Shown here: one piece after another, positions 1 through 8,970 of the stretch | Layout: each line of letters begins with the position of its first letter | How positions within the stretch are numbered: position 1 is the stretch's first letter | Source: JBBTDV01 sp038042605 | GTDB lineage: Bacteria > Bdellovibrionota > UBA1018 | NCBI GenBank assembly: GCA_964358645.1 | Contig: CAYHPW010000023.1 | Location: forward strand, 1 to 40,060 | Direction of reading: 5' to 3' | Length of the DNA stretch: 40,060 nucleotides | Notes under the pieces: generated by a model | The model's input: only the letters and a program-made list of their open reading frames with translations | The model's database searches: none | What the model was told of the DNA's origin: nothing | Position numbers and translations under genes: made by a program

Positions 1-7
1 TTAAAGC

Positions 8-1075
8 TCAATTTGCAAAGCCCTGGGCCTTGTCCCGGGGCTTTTGCTTTTCATGACCCCTTAAACACATTGAAAGTTCTGCCGCAAACAAAGATCCGCC
101 ATAGACCAACCCTGTGTAAACCTGAATCAACTCCGCACCCATATTTATTCTAGAAATCCCCTCTTCAGGGTGCATTATCCCACCCACGGATATGATTGGG
201 AGCTTGCTTAACAGCTTTATATCAGTCAACCGGCTGCGGGATGCTTCACATAAAGGCTCTCCGCTCCACCCACCGGTCACGCCGTCCTTATAACCCTCTA
301 GAGTATTTGTCACAACCCATCCGCGGATCCCGAAACCTTCCGCTGCATGAACAAGGTTCACAAGTTTGCCGTCTTTTAACTCTGGCGCGATCTTTAACAA
401 AATAGGAACCTTGACGTTCCAGCCTGATACTATCTCATTAACCGCGGTCACAATGGGTTCCAGCAGTTTTGGCTCCTGCAAGGACCGAAGACCCGGGGTA
501 TTTGGCGAACTGACGTTGATAACTACGTAATCAACCAAACCAGCAAACGCTTTAACCGCTTGTGCATAGTCTGAAGCTGCTTCCTCTATTTTAGTATCGC
601 GGTTCTTTCCTATGTTGACGCCTACACGGAAACCACAAGGGAGACGAGGTCGCGCCCTTTCCAGATTAATCGCAACCGCTGCCGCTCCCAAATTATTAAA
701 CCCCATGGAATTAAACAGAGCCATCTTACCAACGTCGCGGAAAAGCCTGGGCCTGGGATTACCGTATTGAGGACGCGGCGTGACCGTGCCTATTTCGGCA
801 AAACCAAAACCAACCCCAGGCAGGGCTGCTATTATTTCCGCATTTTTATCAAAACCAGCAGCCAAACCAACGCGCGAGATAAATTTCATCCCGAAAACTT
901 CGGGGAGCTGGTCTGTCTCTTGTTTAGTGCGGGCTTCGCTTATAATAAATGATGGCGAATACCCGAATCTCAACGCCACTTTGATCAGACGCACGAACAA
1001 ATCGTGAGTAAATTCAGCATCAAAGCGAAATAAAAACCATCTAGCTGCTTTCCAAAAGATCGTTTTGAACATCAT
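8..1075 (-). CDS. pyrD: Dihydroorotate dehydrogenase (quinone), class 2
   Basis: Oxidises dihydroorotate to orotate in pyrimidine synthesis and passes electrons to the membrane quinone pool, which in this organism is probably menaquinone (inferred from the men genes in the window). At 355 aa it has the class 2 length, with an N-terminal amphipathic membrane-binding extension (FWKAARWFLFRF). Visible class 2 motifs are LAAGFDKNAE, NSMGFNNLG, GVNIGKN, NVSSPNTPGLR (catalytic Ser region), LLKIAPEL, GGWSGEPL and the FMN-phosphate region ISVGGI...VYTGLVYGG. Two adjacent ATG codons mark the start and there is no strong Shine-Dalgarno sequence. It is divergent from the acyl-CoA dehydrogenase gene across 154 bp. 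The identification is secure. Confidence 0.96.
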   Translation of the reverse strand: MMFKTIFWKAARWFLFRFDAEFTHDLFVRLIKVALRFGYSPSFIISEARTKQETDQLPEVFGMKFISRVGLAAGFDKNAEIIAALPGVGFGFAEIGTVTPRPQYGNPRPRLFRDVGKMALFNSMGFNNLGAAAVAINLERARPRLPCGFRVGVNIGKNRDTKIEEAASDYAQAVKAFAGLVDYVVINVSSPNTPGLRSLQEPKLLEPIVTAVNEIVSGWNVKVPILLKIAPELKDGKLVNLVHAAEGFGIRGWVVTNTLEGYKDGVTGGWSGEPLCEASRSRLTDIKLLSKLPIISVGGIMHPEEGISRINMGAELIQVYTGLVYGGSLFAAELSMCLRGHEKQKPRDKAQGFAN

Positions 1076-1229
1076 TCAGCGGATACTTATCATAAAAGAG
1101 CTTATCGTTCCCACTATACTGTTTTGCAATGCAATAAAAAATTATATACCAATAACTATCCTTAGTATTGCACGAGATACACGCCTGAAATAACCTTTAT
1201 ATATCTGCTCTTTTATATCCGGAGGAAAA

Positions 1230-2372
1230 ATGATCGATCTCTCACTGTCAGAAGAACAAATCCAGCTACAGGAACTTGCAAGAAAATTTGCCAAGGAAGA
1301 AATATTCCCGAAAGCTGCTCATCACGACCAAACTGGTGAATATCCGCGCGAAATAACAAAAAAAGCATGGGAGTTGGGCTTGATGAACACGCATATACCT
1401 GCAGAATACGGTGGCGCTGGCCTGGGTGTACTAGAAGGATGCATCATCACCGAAGAATTTGCCTATGGCTGTACTGGAATCGCCACTGCCATGGAAGCCA
1501 ACACGCTTGCCGCCGCGCCTGTCATAGTGGCGGGCAATGATGAACAAAAAAAACAATTTCTGGGGATGCTGACCAACCAACCTTGTTTTGCTGCTTACTG
1601 TGTAACTGAGCCAGGCGCCGGTTCAGATGTCAGCGGTATACGCACACAGGCCAAGAAGGTCGGGTCAGAATATGTAATAAACGGATCAAAGATGTGGATC
1701 ACCAATGCCAGCGTCGCCAGTTGGTATTTTGTCCTGGCATACACTGACACTTCAGCAAAACACAAAGGCATGTCGGGTTTTATCATACCAGCGGATGCTC
1801 CCGGGATAGTCGTTGGAAAAAAAGAATGGAACATGGGACAACGGGCAAGTGACACCCGAGGGATAACTTTTGAAAACGTGAAAGTTCCGGAACGCTTCAG
1901 GTTAGGCCGCGAAGGTGATGGCTTTAAGATAGCCATGAGCGCATTTGATCACACAAGACCTGCTGTTTCAGCAGGAGCTGTAGGCCTCGCCAGAAGAGCC
2001 ATGGATGAAGCAATCGAGTACTCGAAAACCAGAAAAGCTTTCGGGCACCCTATTTCAGGCTTCCAGGCAATTAACTTCATGATAGCCGACATGGCTACAG
2101 GGATTGAAGCTGCCAGACTGCTTGTGTACAAGGCGGCTTATTTAATCGACAAAGGGGAGCGAAACACTAAATTTGCCGCCATGGCGAAGGCTTTTGCCGC
2201 TGATATAGTAATGCGCACCACTACGGATGCGGTACAGATATTCGGCGGCTATGGATATTCCAGCGAATATCCTGTTGAAAAACTCATGCGTGATGCAAAA
2301 ATCTACCAGATTTATGAAGGCACCAGCCAAATACAACGCCTTATAATTTCGAGAGAACTCATTGAGCGTTAA
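1230..2372 (+). CDS. Acyl-CoA dehydrogenase, medium/short-chain type
   Basis: Flavin enzyme that catalyses the first oxidation step of fatty acyl-CoA beta-oxidation and transfers electrons to ETF. The 380-aa protein shows the family signatures CVTEPGAGSD (FAD/substrate contact), KMWITNA, and a C-terminal block QIFGGYGY...EKLMRDAKIYQIYEGTSQIQ. Glu363 in YEGTSQIQ is at the catalytic-base position used by medium- and short-chain enzymes. The segment around DHTRPAVSAGAVGLA closely resembles MCAD. The ATG at 1230 has a good ribosome binding site, GGAGG at 1221-1225 with a 4-nt spacer. serA follows after 27 bp on the same strand. Chain-length preference cannot be read with confidence; butyryl-CoA or a branched acyl-CoA is possible. 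Confidence 0.93.
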   Translation: MIDLSLSEEQIQLQELARKFAKEEIFPKAAHHDQTGEYPREITKKAWELGLMNTHIPAEYGGAGLGVLEGCIITEEFAYGCTGIATAMEANTLAAAPVIVAGNDEQKKQFLGMLTNQPCFAAYCVTEPGAGSDVSGIRTQAKKVGSEYVINGSKMWITNASVASWYFVLAYTDTSAKHKGMSGFIIPADAPGIVVGKKEWNMGQRASDTRGITFENVKVPERFRLGREGDGFKIAMSAFDHTRPAVSAGAVGLARRAMDEAIEYSKTRKAFGHPISGFQAINFMIADMATGIEAARLLVYKAAYLIDKGERNTKFAAMAKAFAADIVMRTTTDAVQIFGGYGYSSEYPVEKLMRDAKIYQIYEGTSQIQRLIISRELIER

Positions 2373-2399
2373 AACAACGACTTCAAACCGGAGACCAAA

Positions 2400-3596
2400 A
2401 TGAATGTACTGCTTCTAGAAAACATACATCCTCTCGCAAAAGAAATATTCGAAATGGAGGGATTTAACGTAGAACTGCTGTCAGAAAGCCTATCTCAAGA
2501 CAAACTCATAGAAAAATTACGAGGCGTTCAGATCTTGGGCATCCGCAGCAAAACACAAATAGATGAGAGCATCTTTAAAAAGTCAGAATCGCTCCTGGCG
2601 CTTGGCTGTTTTTGCATAGGCACTAATCAGGTAAATCTTGAAGCAGCTAAACAACGTGGTGTTGCTGTTTTTAATGCGCCATTCGGCAACACTAGAAGCG
2701 TAGCTGAAATGATCATCGCGGAAATAATATCGCTCTCCAGGAAACTGGGACAGCGGAACATGGAAATGCATACGAAAACTTGGAAGAAAACAGCCGAAAG
2801 CTGTTATGAAATCCGTGGGAAAACTATCGGGATAATCGGATACGGCAATATAGGCACACAGGTCGGGACAATGGCAGAATCACTCGGCATGCACGTATTG
2901 TTCTATGACATCGTTCCAAAACTGCCCAGAGGTAACGCCAGGAACTGCAACACTATAAATGAAGTCTTGAAAAACAGTGACTTCGTAACTTTGCATGTGC
3001 CAGCTACACCACAAACCCGCCTCATGATGAGCGAGCCGCAGCTGTTATCAATGAAAGCGGGAAGCTATCTCCTCAATGCCAGCCGTGGCAACGTAGTAGA
3101 CGTGGCAGCACTGGCGAAAGCCATTAAATCAAAGCATCTAGCCGGTGCAGCGGTCGATGTTTTCCCGAACGAACCGGAACAAAATACAAACTCATTTTCA
3201 AGTGATCTACAAGGTTTGCCTAATGTCATTTTAACTCCCCACATAGGTGGTGGCACCGAAGAGGCCCAATCAAATATCGGACAAGAGGTGCCGGTGACTT
3301 TGATCCGATATATAAAGAATGGATCGACGAATCATTCCGTTAATTTTCCTGAAGTAGATCTGCCAAAGGCAGCGAACAGGCATCGCATATTGAACATCCA
3401 CAAAAATGTCCCTGGAGTTCTCAGTGAAATAAACCGGATAATCTCAGAGCTGGGGGCGAATATAGAGGCGGAAGCCTTGGCCACAGATAATGAAATAGGC
3501 TACCTGCTTCTTGATACTGACAAGGCGATTTCACAAGAAGTCAAAACAGCGATAGAAAGCCTGAAAACATCCATAAAAACGCGCATACTTGGCTAA
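2400..3596 (+). CDS. serA: D-3-phosphoglycerate dehydrogenase with ACT domain
   Basis: Catalyses the first committed step of serine synthesis, 3-phosphoglycerate to 3-phosphohydroxypyruvate with NAD. At 398 aa it is the E. coli-like form: a substrate domain, an inserted Rossmann domain (GIIGYGNIGTQVG), the D-2-hydroxyacid dehydrogenase signatures NASRGNVVD (Arg) and AAVDVFPNEPE (Glu), the catalytic-His segment LTPHIGGGTEEAQ, and a C-terminal ACT domain from about residue 325 (HKNVPGVLSEINRIISELGANIEA), which usually binds serine for feedback control. The start ATG has GGAG at 2390-2393. Its stop codon overlaps by 4 bp the stop of the convergent FAD-linked oxidase, which may be functionally linked to it. 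Confidence 0.95.
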   Translation: MNVLLLENIHPLAKEIFEMEGFNVELLSESLSQDKLIEKLRGVQILGIRSKTQIDESIFKKSESLLALGCFCIGTNQVNLEAAKQRGVAVFNAPFGNTRSVAEMIIAEIISLSRKLGQRNMEMHTKTWKKTAESCYEIRGKTIGIIGYGNIGTQVGTMAESLGMHVLFYDIVPKLPRGNARNCNTINEVLKNSDFVTLHVPATPQTRLMMSEPQLLSMKAGSYLLNASRGNVVDVAALAKAIKSKHLAGAAVDVFPNEPEQNTNSFSSDLQGLPNVILTPHIGGGTEEAQSNIGQEVPVTLIRYIKNGSTNHSVNFPEVDLPKAANRHRILNIHKNVPGVLSEINRIISELGANIEAEALATDNEIGYLLLDTDKAISQEVKTAIESLKTSIKTRILG

Positions 3597-4978
3597 TCAA
3601 ATATCTTGCCAGGATTCATCAGCCCCTGCGGGTCAAAAACCTTCTTTATCTTCCGCATTATTTCCATTTCAACAGCGCTGCGTGAGTAATGAAGCGAGTC
3701 TTTTTTCAATAAACCTATTCCGTGCTCGGCAGAAACGCTCCCCTTAAATTTTTGAACCAGTGAAAAAAGATCCTTATCGGTCTCATGGCATGCCAAAAGA
3801 AAATCATCTTTATTAAGGTTGGACGGTTTTAAGGTATTGATATGCAAATTGCCATCGCCTATGTGTCCGAAAAAATACAGATCAAGCTTTGCATAATGCT
3901 TCCTGAACATATCCTCCATTTCAGAAACAAAGCCGTCCAAATCGGCAACCGGCACCGCTATGTCATTCTTGTGCAAAAATGCCGTGCGATAGAGACTTTC
4001 TGCGATGTTTTCGCGCAACGCCCAAAGATCCCTTGCTTCACGCTCTGACTGCGCCATTATACCATTCATTATGAGGCCGTCTTTAAACAGTCCGGCGAGC
4101 CATTCTTCCACGCCTTGTCCGTCTTTTTTGATTTCCATCAAGACGTAAGCTTTTCCGGCTGATTCAACAAAAGGCGGCTTTAATGCCATGATCTTTATCA
4201 CCGCATCAAGACATCCATCCGTAAACATTTCAAAAGCATGAAGTTCAATAGGTGCCTTCCTGGCCTCATAAAACAACCGCAATACGGCTGGCGTATCTTT
4301 AAGCGCAAAGAAAAAAACATCCCGCTCGACCAGGGCGGTCGTTAGCTTCAATGTTGCTTCGGTTATAATCCCCAGTGTGCCCTCACTTCCTATGAACAGC
4401 TGCTTGAGATCCACACCGGTATTGTTTTTCTCCAACGAACCGTTAAGCTCGAAGATATCACCGGCCATCGTAACAATCTGAAGGCCCAAAACCCAATTTC
4501 TGGTCGACCCATACTTGATAACCCTCACGCCACCGGCATTCGTGGCTATGTTCCCGCCAATCTGGCTTGAACCTTTCGATGCAAAATCGACCGGCCATGT
4601 AAGCCCGGCTTGCATGCAGTGCTCGTGAACAGCTTGGGTAACAGCTCCGGCCTGAACCCGCACGGTTTGGGCCATTGTATCAACAGACCCGACCTTGTTC
4701 ATTCTTTCAAGGCTTACGACGATCTCACCATTTTTTGCGACAGCCCCACCAGCAAGACCCGTACGCCCTCCCGATGGAACTACCGCGACGCCAAAAGATA
4801 AACAGAGTTTCAGAAAGCTGGCCACTTCATCCGTTTGCCGCGGGAAAACCACGGCTGATGGTTTAGGATCAAAAACCGTGGTCCAATCACGTCCGTATGT
4901 CTCTAATATCTGTGCATCGCGCGAACAAAAGTCTTTTGGGAAAGAATTAGAAATTGCCGACCAGAAATTTATTTTCAT
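3593..4978 (-). CDS. FAD-linked oxidase, D-2-hydroxyglutarate dehydrogenase type
   Basis: Member of the VAO/GlcD/DLD flavoprotein family. The 461-aa form (ATG at 4978) has an FAD_binding_4 domain with VPSGGRTGLAGGA, the segment KGSSQIGGNIATNAGG and DLKQLFIGSEGTLGIIT, and a C-terminal domain with the metal-site region GHIGDGNLHIN and the closing EHGIGLLKK...FDPQGLMNPGKIFD. The KGS..IGGN.ATNAGG..V..YG run and NTG.DLKQLFIGSEGT are most like D-2-hydroxyglutarate dehydrogenases, although glycolate oxidase GlcD and D-lactate dehydrogenase share the fold. An in-frame extension to 5041 exists but adds 21 residues unlike the family. The ribosome binding site is poor for both starts. Its convergent neighbour is serA, whose enzyme can make D-2-hydroxyglutarate; the functional link is inference. 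Confidence 0.85.
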   Translation of the reverse strand: MKINFWSAISNSFPKDFCSRDAQILETYGRDWTTVFDPKPSAVVFPRQTDEVASFLKLCLSFGVAVVPSGGRTGLAGGAVAKNGEIVVSLERMNKVGSVDTMAQTVRVQAGAVTQAVHEHCMQAGLTWPVDFASKGSSQIGGNIATNAGGVRVIKYGSTRNWVLGLQIVTMAGDIFELNGSLEKNNTGVDLKQLFIGSEGTLGIITEATLKLTTALVERDVFFFALKDTPAVLRLFYEARKAPIELHAFEMFTDGCLDAVIKIMALKPPFVESAGKAYVLMEIKKDGQGVEEWLAGLFKDGLIMNGIMAQSEREARDLWALRENIAESLYRTAFLHKNDIAVPVADLDGFVSEMEDMFRKHYAKLDLYFFGHIGDGNLHINTLKPSNLNKDDFLLACHETDKDLFSLVQKFKGSVSAEHGIGLLKKDSLHYSRSAVEMEIMRKIKKVFDPQGLMNPGKIFD

Positions 4979-5061
4979 ACCTATGTTTTTATGACCTCTC
5001 TTAACTACCCGCAATAGAAAGGGCTGCGCCTGCGGGCACATTGCTTGCTTTATTTGACCAC

Positions 5062-5724
5062 ATGGGACAAGACGAAGACACTATAATTCTCAAAAACCGC
5101 GAAACCGCAGCCGAGCTGCTGGCAAAAAAATTGGAGAAATATAAAGTTGAAAAGCCCCTCGTTCTCGCTATTCCACGAGGGGCTGTCCCAATGGGAGCGG
5201 TTATAGCCAAGCGATTGTCCACCGACATGGACATCGTGTTGGTCCATAAAATCGGCCATCCATCGGAACCGGAGCTAGCAATCGGTTCAGTCACAGAATA
5301 TGGTGACATTTTTCTTCCACCTGGCATGTATTCAGACCTCGATCCACAAGCATTACAAACCAGCGCTAAAGAGCAAATCGATTTATTAAAACGAAAAAGG
5401 CGCGAATACGCTTCCTTAAAACCCGCTCCTGCAAACCCAGAGGGCCGGGTGGTCATCATAATAGATGACGGTATAGCCACCGGATCAACAATGATCGCTG
5501 CTATACGCTCAATAAAGGCAAAACATCCTAAAAAAGTAATAGTAGCTGCGCCTGTAATCTCAGAAAATGCATATGAAATTCTTAAGAATGAAGCGCATGA
5601 ACTAGTCTACCTTGCCATTCCTCCCATCTTTTTTTCAGTAGGGCAGTTTTACAAGGATTTTTCGCAAGTAACTGATAGCGAAGTAGCCGAAATCTTAATG
5701 GCTGCCACCAAGCAAATTATTTAG
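5062..5724 (+). CDS. Phosphoribosyltransferase family protein
   Basis: A 220-aa type I phosphoribosyltransferase domain protein. The PRPP-binding motif is visible as VVIIIDDGIATGSTM (about residues 138-152), and the N-terminal block PLVLAIPRGAVPMGAVIA is typical of stand-alone PRTase-like proteins often annotated as 'predicted phosphoribosyltransferase'. The base or acceptor it uses cannot be deduced. The ATG at 5062 is chosen because homologous sequence begins shortly after it; a TTG at 5041 would add seven residues and would abut the extended form of the divergent FAD oxidase. No clear Shine-Dalgarno is seen for either start. It is divergent from the FAD oxidase and its stop overlaps the next, convergent gene by 8 bp. 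Confidence 0.82.
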   Translation: MGQDEDTIILKNRETAAELLAKKLEKYKVEKPLVLAIPRGAVPMGAVIAKRLSTDMDIVLVHKIGHPSEPELAIGSVTEYGDIFLPPGMYSDLDPQALQTSAKEQIDLLKRKRREYASLKPAPANPEGRVVIIIDDGIATGSTMIAAIRSIKAKHPKKVIVAAPVISENAYEILKNEAHELVYLAIPPIFFSVGQFYKDFSQVTDSEVAEILMAATKQII

Positions 5725-6505
5725 CAGCTCCGGCGCCGCCAACTGGTGTTTCTTTGTTGGAACTATATTGTAATAAACCTAGATCCTTTTTAGGATTATT
5801 ACTGACATAACTCATCGCCGACAGATCTAATGGTGAAGTGGTCATAATGATATCTTTATTTTCAACAATAATTTTTTGCAATATAGCTATGTCAGTTACC
5901 TCAAACCCAGTCGGTAAATCTTCTAAGAAGGCCGGGAGCCACGCGCTCTCACCAAGGCGAGTGCTCTTACCAATGATTTTTGTAAACTTATCCCCAATGC
6001 TGCCATTTGGAAGAATCCTATATGCTGCAAAAGTCCCATCTTTTTCTTTTTGAAGCATAAAATCGACCCTACTTTGTTTTTTCTCGCCTGTTGCATTGTC
6101 AATATAACCCAGCGTCAACGATAACGGTCCGCCTTTTATTACGGAAAAAACACCTTGGTTACACATTCTCATGAAAAATTTTTCCAGGTGGATTACACCT
6201 ACACTGCAAGTACCATCTGGACTGATTTTTTTCTTGGGTATATCAACATCAAAATAAATCTTACCTCCATTATCACCCACGACCTGTATTCCTTTAATCC
6301 CTCCGGATTCTATAACAACTTTAGCGATAAGATCGTCATACTTGCGGTTTGTGCCTTTAGGTGTGGCATCGACTATTCTGAAAACTTCTTGTGATACAAT
6401 ATCAGGTGATACATCCTTAGGCTTCCCTGCTACGGCGACATATGGCCACAGTTCAAATGATGCAGAAAAAACTAAAACCCCAATTAACATACGTGTGGTA
6501 CTCAT
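5717..6505 (-). CDS. Secreted protein of unknown function
   Basis: I do not recognise this 262-aa protein. The ATG at 6505 is supported by a purine-rich AGGAGAGGAAGAG just upstream; the longer reading frame to 6577 lacks this. The first ~27 residues (MSTTRMLIGVLVFSASF...YVAVA) form a Sec signal peptide with a likely cleavage after AVA, so the protein is probably periplasmic or exported. The mature part is mixed alpha/beta in appearance, with two cysteines near the middle (about 50 nt apart in the GTCSVGV and MRMCNQG segments) that could form a disulfide. No catalytic motif is evident. The DNA is visibly more A+T-rich than its neighbours. It overlaps the convergent phosphoribosyltransferase gene by 8 bp and is divergent from the copper ATPase. 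Confidence 0.7.
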   Translation of the reverse strand: MSTTRMLIGVLVFSASFELWPYVAVAGKPKDVSPDIVSQEVFRIVDATPKGTNRKYDDLIAKVVIESGGIKGIQVVGDNGGKIYFDVDIPKKKISPDGTCSVGVIHLEKFFMRMCNQGVFSVIKGGPLSLTLGYIDNATGEKKQSRVDFMLQKEKDGTFAAYRILPNGSIGDKFTKIIGKSTRLGESAWLPAFLEDLPTGFEVTDIAILQKIIVENKDIIMTTSPLDLSAMSYVSNNPKKDLGLLQYSSNKETPVGGAGAAK

Positions 6506-6608
6506 TAGCACTCTTCCTCTCCTATACAACAAATTGAGCAACACACATGCCAATAGGCCGTGATCAAGCATGTGCAATAATTGGATAATTCCTGTGATAA
6601 ATAAAAAC

Positions 6609-6622
6609 CACTTTTAAAAGTG
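6609..6622. repeat. Perfect 14-bp palindrome upstream of the copper ATPase
   Basis: CACTTTTAAAAGTG is a perfect palindrome in the 204-bp region between the divergent secreted-protein gene (start 6505) and the copper ATPase (start 6710). A second inverted pair, GTCAAAAA at 6641-6648 and TTTTTGAC at 6662-6669, lies between it and the ATPase start. Either could be a repressor or metal-sensor operator, but neither matches a consensus I can name. Confidence 0.4.
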
Positions 6623-6664
6623 TATAGCTATAAGGCTACTGTCAAAAAATATTACACTAAATTT

Positions 6665-6693
6665 TTGACTCTGATTAGTGCCCAAGGTAGATA
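6665..6693 (+). promoter_or_regulatory. Possible sigma70-type promoter for the copper ATPase
   Basis: TTGACT (6665-6670, 5 of 6 to the -35 consensus), a 17-bp spacer, then TAGATA (6688-6693, only 3 of 6 to the -10 consensus). The -35 box falls inside the right arm of the 6641-6669 inverted repeat, a common operator placement. Transcription would begin near 6700, leaving a very short leader before the ATG at 6710. Confidence 0.3.
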
Positions 6694-6709
6694 CAAACAT
6701 AATTTTGCC

Positions 6710-8944
6710 ATGGAAAAAGATCCCGTCTGCGGAATGCAGGTTAATCCAGCCACCTCACCATACAAATACGAGCATGGTGGCAAAACATTTTCATTCTGCA
6801 ACCCACGATGCTTAGAAAGGTTCAGCGCTGATCCTAAAACATTTCTAGAACCAAGAAAAAACAAACCATGCCCACACTGCACTGGAAGTAAAAACTTAAA
6901 TAACACCCCCCATATCTGCCCAATGCATCCAGAGGTGCGTAAGCTAGGGCCTGGTTCCTGCCCTATTTGCGGAATGGCCCTTGAAGCAGAAACACTCAGC
7001 GTGGATGATGAAAAAAATCCAGAACTAATTGACATGACGAGACGGTTCTTGGTCAGCGCCATATTTTCCTTACCCCTAGTCGCATTTTCCATGTCAGGCA
7101 TGTTTCTACCTGGAATAGAAATCTCTCCTTCGTTTCAATTTCTACTAGCTTCGCCCGTGGTTATTTGGGGTGGTTGGCCTTTTTTTGCCAGGGGATTTAA
7201 ATCCGTGAAACGCTGGCAATTAAATATGTTCACGTTGATATCCATAGGAACCGGAGTCGCCTATTGTTACAGCATGGTAACAACTTTTTTGTCACTTAGC
7301 TTACCGGTATATTTTGAAGCTGCTGCCGTTATCGTCACACTAGTTTTGCTCGGACAGGTTCTAGAACTAAAAGCAAGAAGCCGCACCGGCAGCGCAATCC
7401 GTGCGCTCCTCGGGTTGACGCCTAAAACTGCACGCATAATACGTTCTAACAGCACCGAGGAAGACATACCACTGGAACGGATTGCAATCGGCGACACCTT
7501 GCGAGTGAGACCTGGTGAACGCATTCCCACCGACGCGATCGTACTTGATGGCTCAAGTTCCGTTGACGAATCAATGATCAGCGGCGAACCGATACCGGTG
7601 GAAAAAATCCATGGCGATCAAGTTGTTGGCGGGACCATCAACGGACACGGCAGCCTGATAATCAAAGCCGAGCGCATAGGCGCCCAGACCCTTCTTGCGC
7701 AGATCATACGCATGGTCACTGAAGCACAAAGAAGCAGGGCCAAGATACAGCATGTGGCGGACATGGTTTCGTCTTATTTCGTCCCAGCTGTTGTGGCGAT
7801 CGCAGTTATAACTTTTGCTGTATGGGCATTGTTCGGCCCTGAGCCACAGATAATAAATGCCATGGTAAATGCCGTAGCAGTTTTGATAATAGCCTGTCCT
7901 TGCGCCCTGGGGCTTGCAACACCGATGTCAATAACAGTAGGAATAGGACGCGGAGCCACAACCGGCGTGCTGGTTAAAAATGCCGAAGCACTGGAAACAT
8001 TGGAAAAGGTGGATACACTTATCGTAGATAAAACCGGCACGCTTACTGAAGGCAAACCAGTGATCAGTCGAATCAAAAACATGCCAGGCTGGAATGATTA
8101 TGACATCCTCCGCCTTGTCGGATCTCTTGAAAAAAACAGCGAACACCCGCTCGCAGCCACAATTGTCGGCGAAGCCGAAAGAAAAAACATAAAACTTACA
8201 GAACCTCAAAACTTCAAATACATATCCGGGATGGGAATCTCCGGCACTGTTGACGGGAAACAAGTCATGGTCGGCAACAAAGCCTTTATTGAAAGCTCCG
8301 GGCCGAGGACGGAAGAACTTCCTGATACCGGTGAAACCACCGTATTTGTGGCGGTTAACGGCGAACTTGCTTCAACAATCGCGATATCCGACCCGATAAA
8401 AATTTCCACTCCAGAGGCGATATCAATCCTGCGGGATAACCAGATAAGGATCATGATATTAAGCGGCGACAACCATCAAGCAGTACGCGCAGTCGCCAAT
8501 GCGCTTAACATCACTGAGTTTGAAGCCGAAATTCAGCCCGCACAAAAAAGCGCGATTGTAAAACGGTTGCAAGATGAAGGTCGAATTGTCGCCATGGCAG
8601 GTGACGGCGTAAATGACGCTCCAGCCATAGCTCAAGCGAATGTGGGCATCGCCATGGGGACCGGAACTGATGTGGCCATCCAAAGCGCAGGACTAACCCT
8701 TGTCAAAGGTGATTTACGCGGTATTACTCGCGCACTTCGCCTGAGCCGCGCGACAATGCGCAATGTGCGACAAAATCTTTTTTTGGCTTTCTTTTACAAT
8801 GCAATGGCTATCCCAATTGCAGCAGGAGTATTATTCCCGTTCTTCGGTCTACTTCTCAACCCAATGATTGCAAGCGCAGCAATGAGCCTTAGCTCAGTAT
8901 CAGTGATAAGTAATGCGTTACTACTAAGAAAAGCTCGGCTTTAA
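6710..8944 (+). CDS. Copper-translocating P1B-type ATPase with YHS and Cys/His N-terminal domains
   Basis: Membrane ATPase exporting Cu(I) or a similar soft metal. In the 744-aa form, residues 1-47 are a YHS domain (DPVCGM with Cys7, Cys30, Cys34), CPHC lies at 54-57, and residues 69-92 are the heavy-metal binding motif CPMHPEV...GSCPICGM; no classical HMA ferredoxin-like domain is present. The core follows: actuator loop SGEP, the metal-site CPC in IIACPCALGLATP, phosphorylation motif DKTGTLTEG, EHPL, and GDGVNDAPAIAQA. C-terminal helices with YNAMAIP and MSLSSVSVISNAL fit subgroup P1B-1 (Cu+). The frame extends upstream to a GTG at 6620, but the YHS homology begins at the ATG 6710. No cognate metal regulator is adjacent. 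I refrain from choosing between copA and copB. Confidence 0.92.
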   Translation: MEKDPVCGMQVNPATSPYKYEHGGKTFSFCNPRCLERFSADPKTFLEPRKNKPCPHCTGSKNLNNTPHICPMHPEVRKLGPGSCPICGMALEAETLSVDDEKNPELIDMTRRFLVSAIFSLPLVAFSMSGMFLPGIEISPSFQFLLASPVVIWGGWPFFARGFKSVKRWQLNMFTLISIGTGVAYCYSMVTTFLSLSLPVYFEAAAVIVTLVLLGQVLELKARSRTGSAIRALLGLTPKTARIIRSNSTEEDIPLERIAIGDTLRVRPGERIPTDAIVLDGSSSVDESMISGEPIPVEKIHGDQVVGGTINGHGSLIIKAERIGAQTLLAQIIRMVTEAQRSRAKIQHVADMVSSYFVPAVVAIAVITFAVWALFGPEPQIINAMVNAVAVLIIACPCALGLATPMSITVGIGRGATTGVLVKNAEALETLEKVDTLIVDKTGTLTEGKPVISRIKNMPGWNDYDILRLVGSLEKNSEHPLAATIVGEAERKNIKLTEPQNFKYISGMGISGTVDGKQVMVGNKAFIESSGPRTEELPDTGETTVFVAVNGELASTIAISDPIKISTPEAISILRDNQIRIMILSGDNHQAVRAVANALNITEFEAEIQPAQKSAIVKRLQDEGRIVAMAGDGVNDAPAIAQANVGIAMGTGTDVAIQSAGLTLVKGDLRGITRALRLSRATMRNVRQNLFLAFFYNAMAIPIAAGVLFPFFGLLLNPMIASAAMSLSSVSVISNALLLRKARL

Positions 8945-8970
8945 ATCAGTAAATCTGATATTAAACCGAT

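Noticed and set aside
1153..1203. TTGCAC and TAACCT 17 bp apart upstream of the acyl-CoA dehydrogenase
   Set aside because: Only 3 of 6 matches in each box; too weak to list as a promoter.
6620..6709. N-terminal extension of the copper ATPase from a GTG at 6620
   Set aside because: The extra 30 residues lack similarity to the family and would cover the palindrome and candidate promoter; the YHS domain begins at the ATG 6710.
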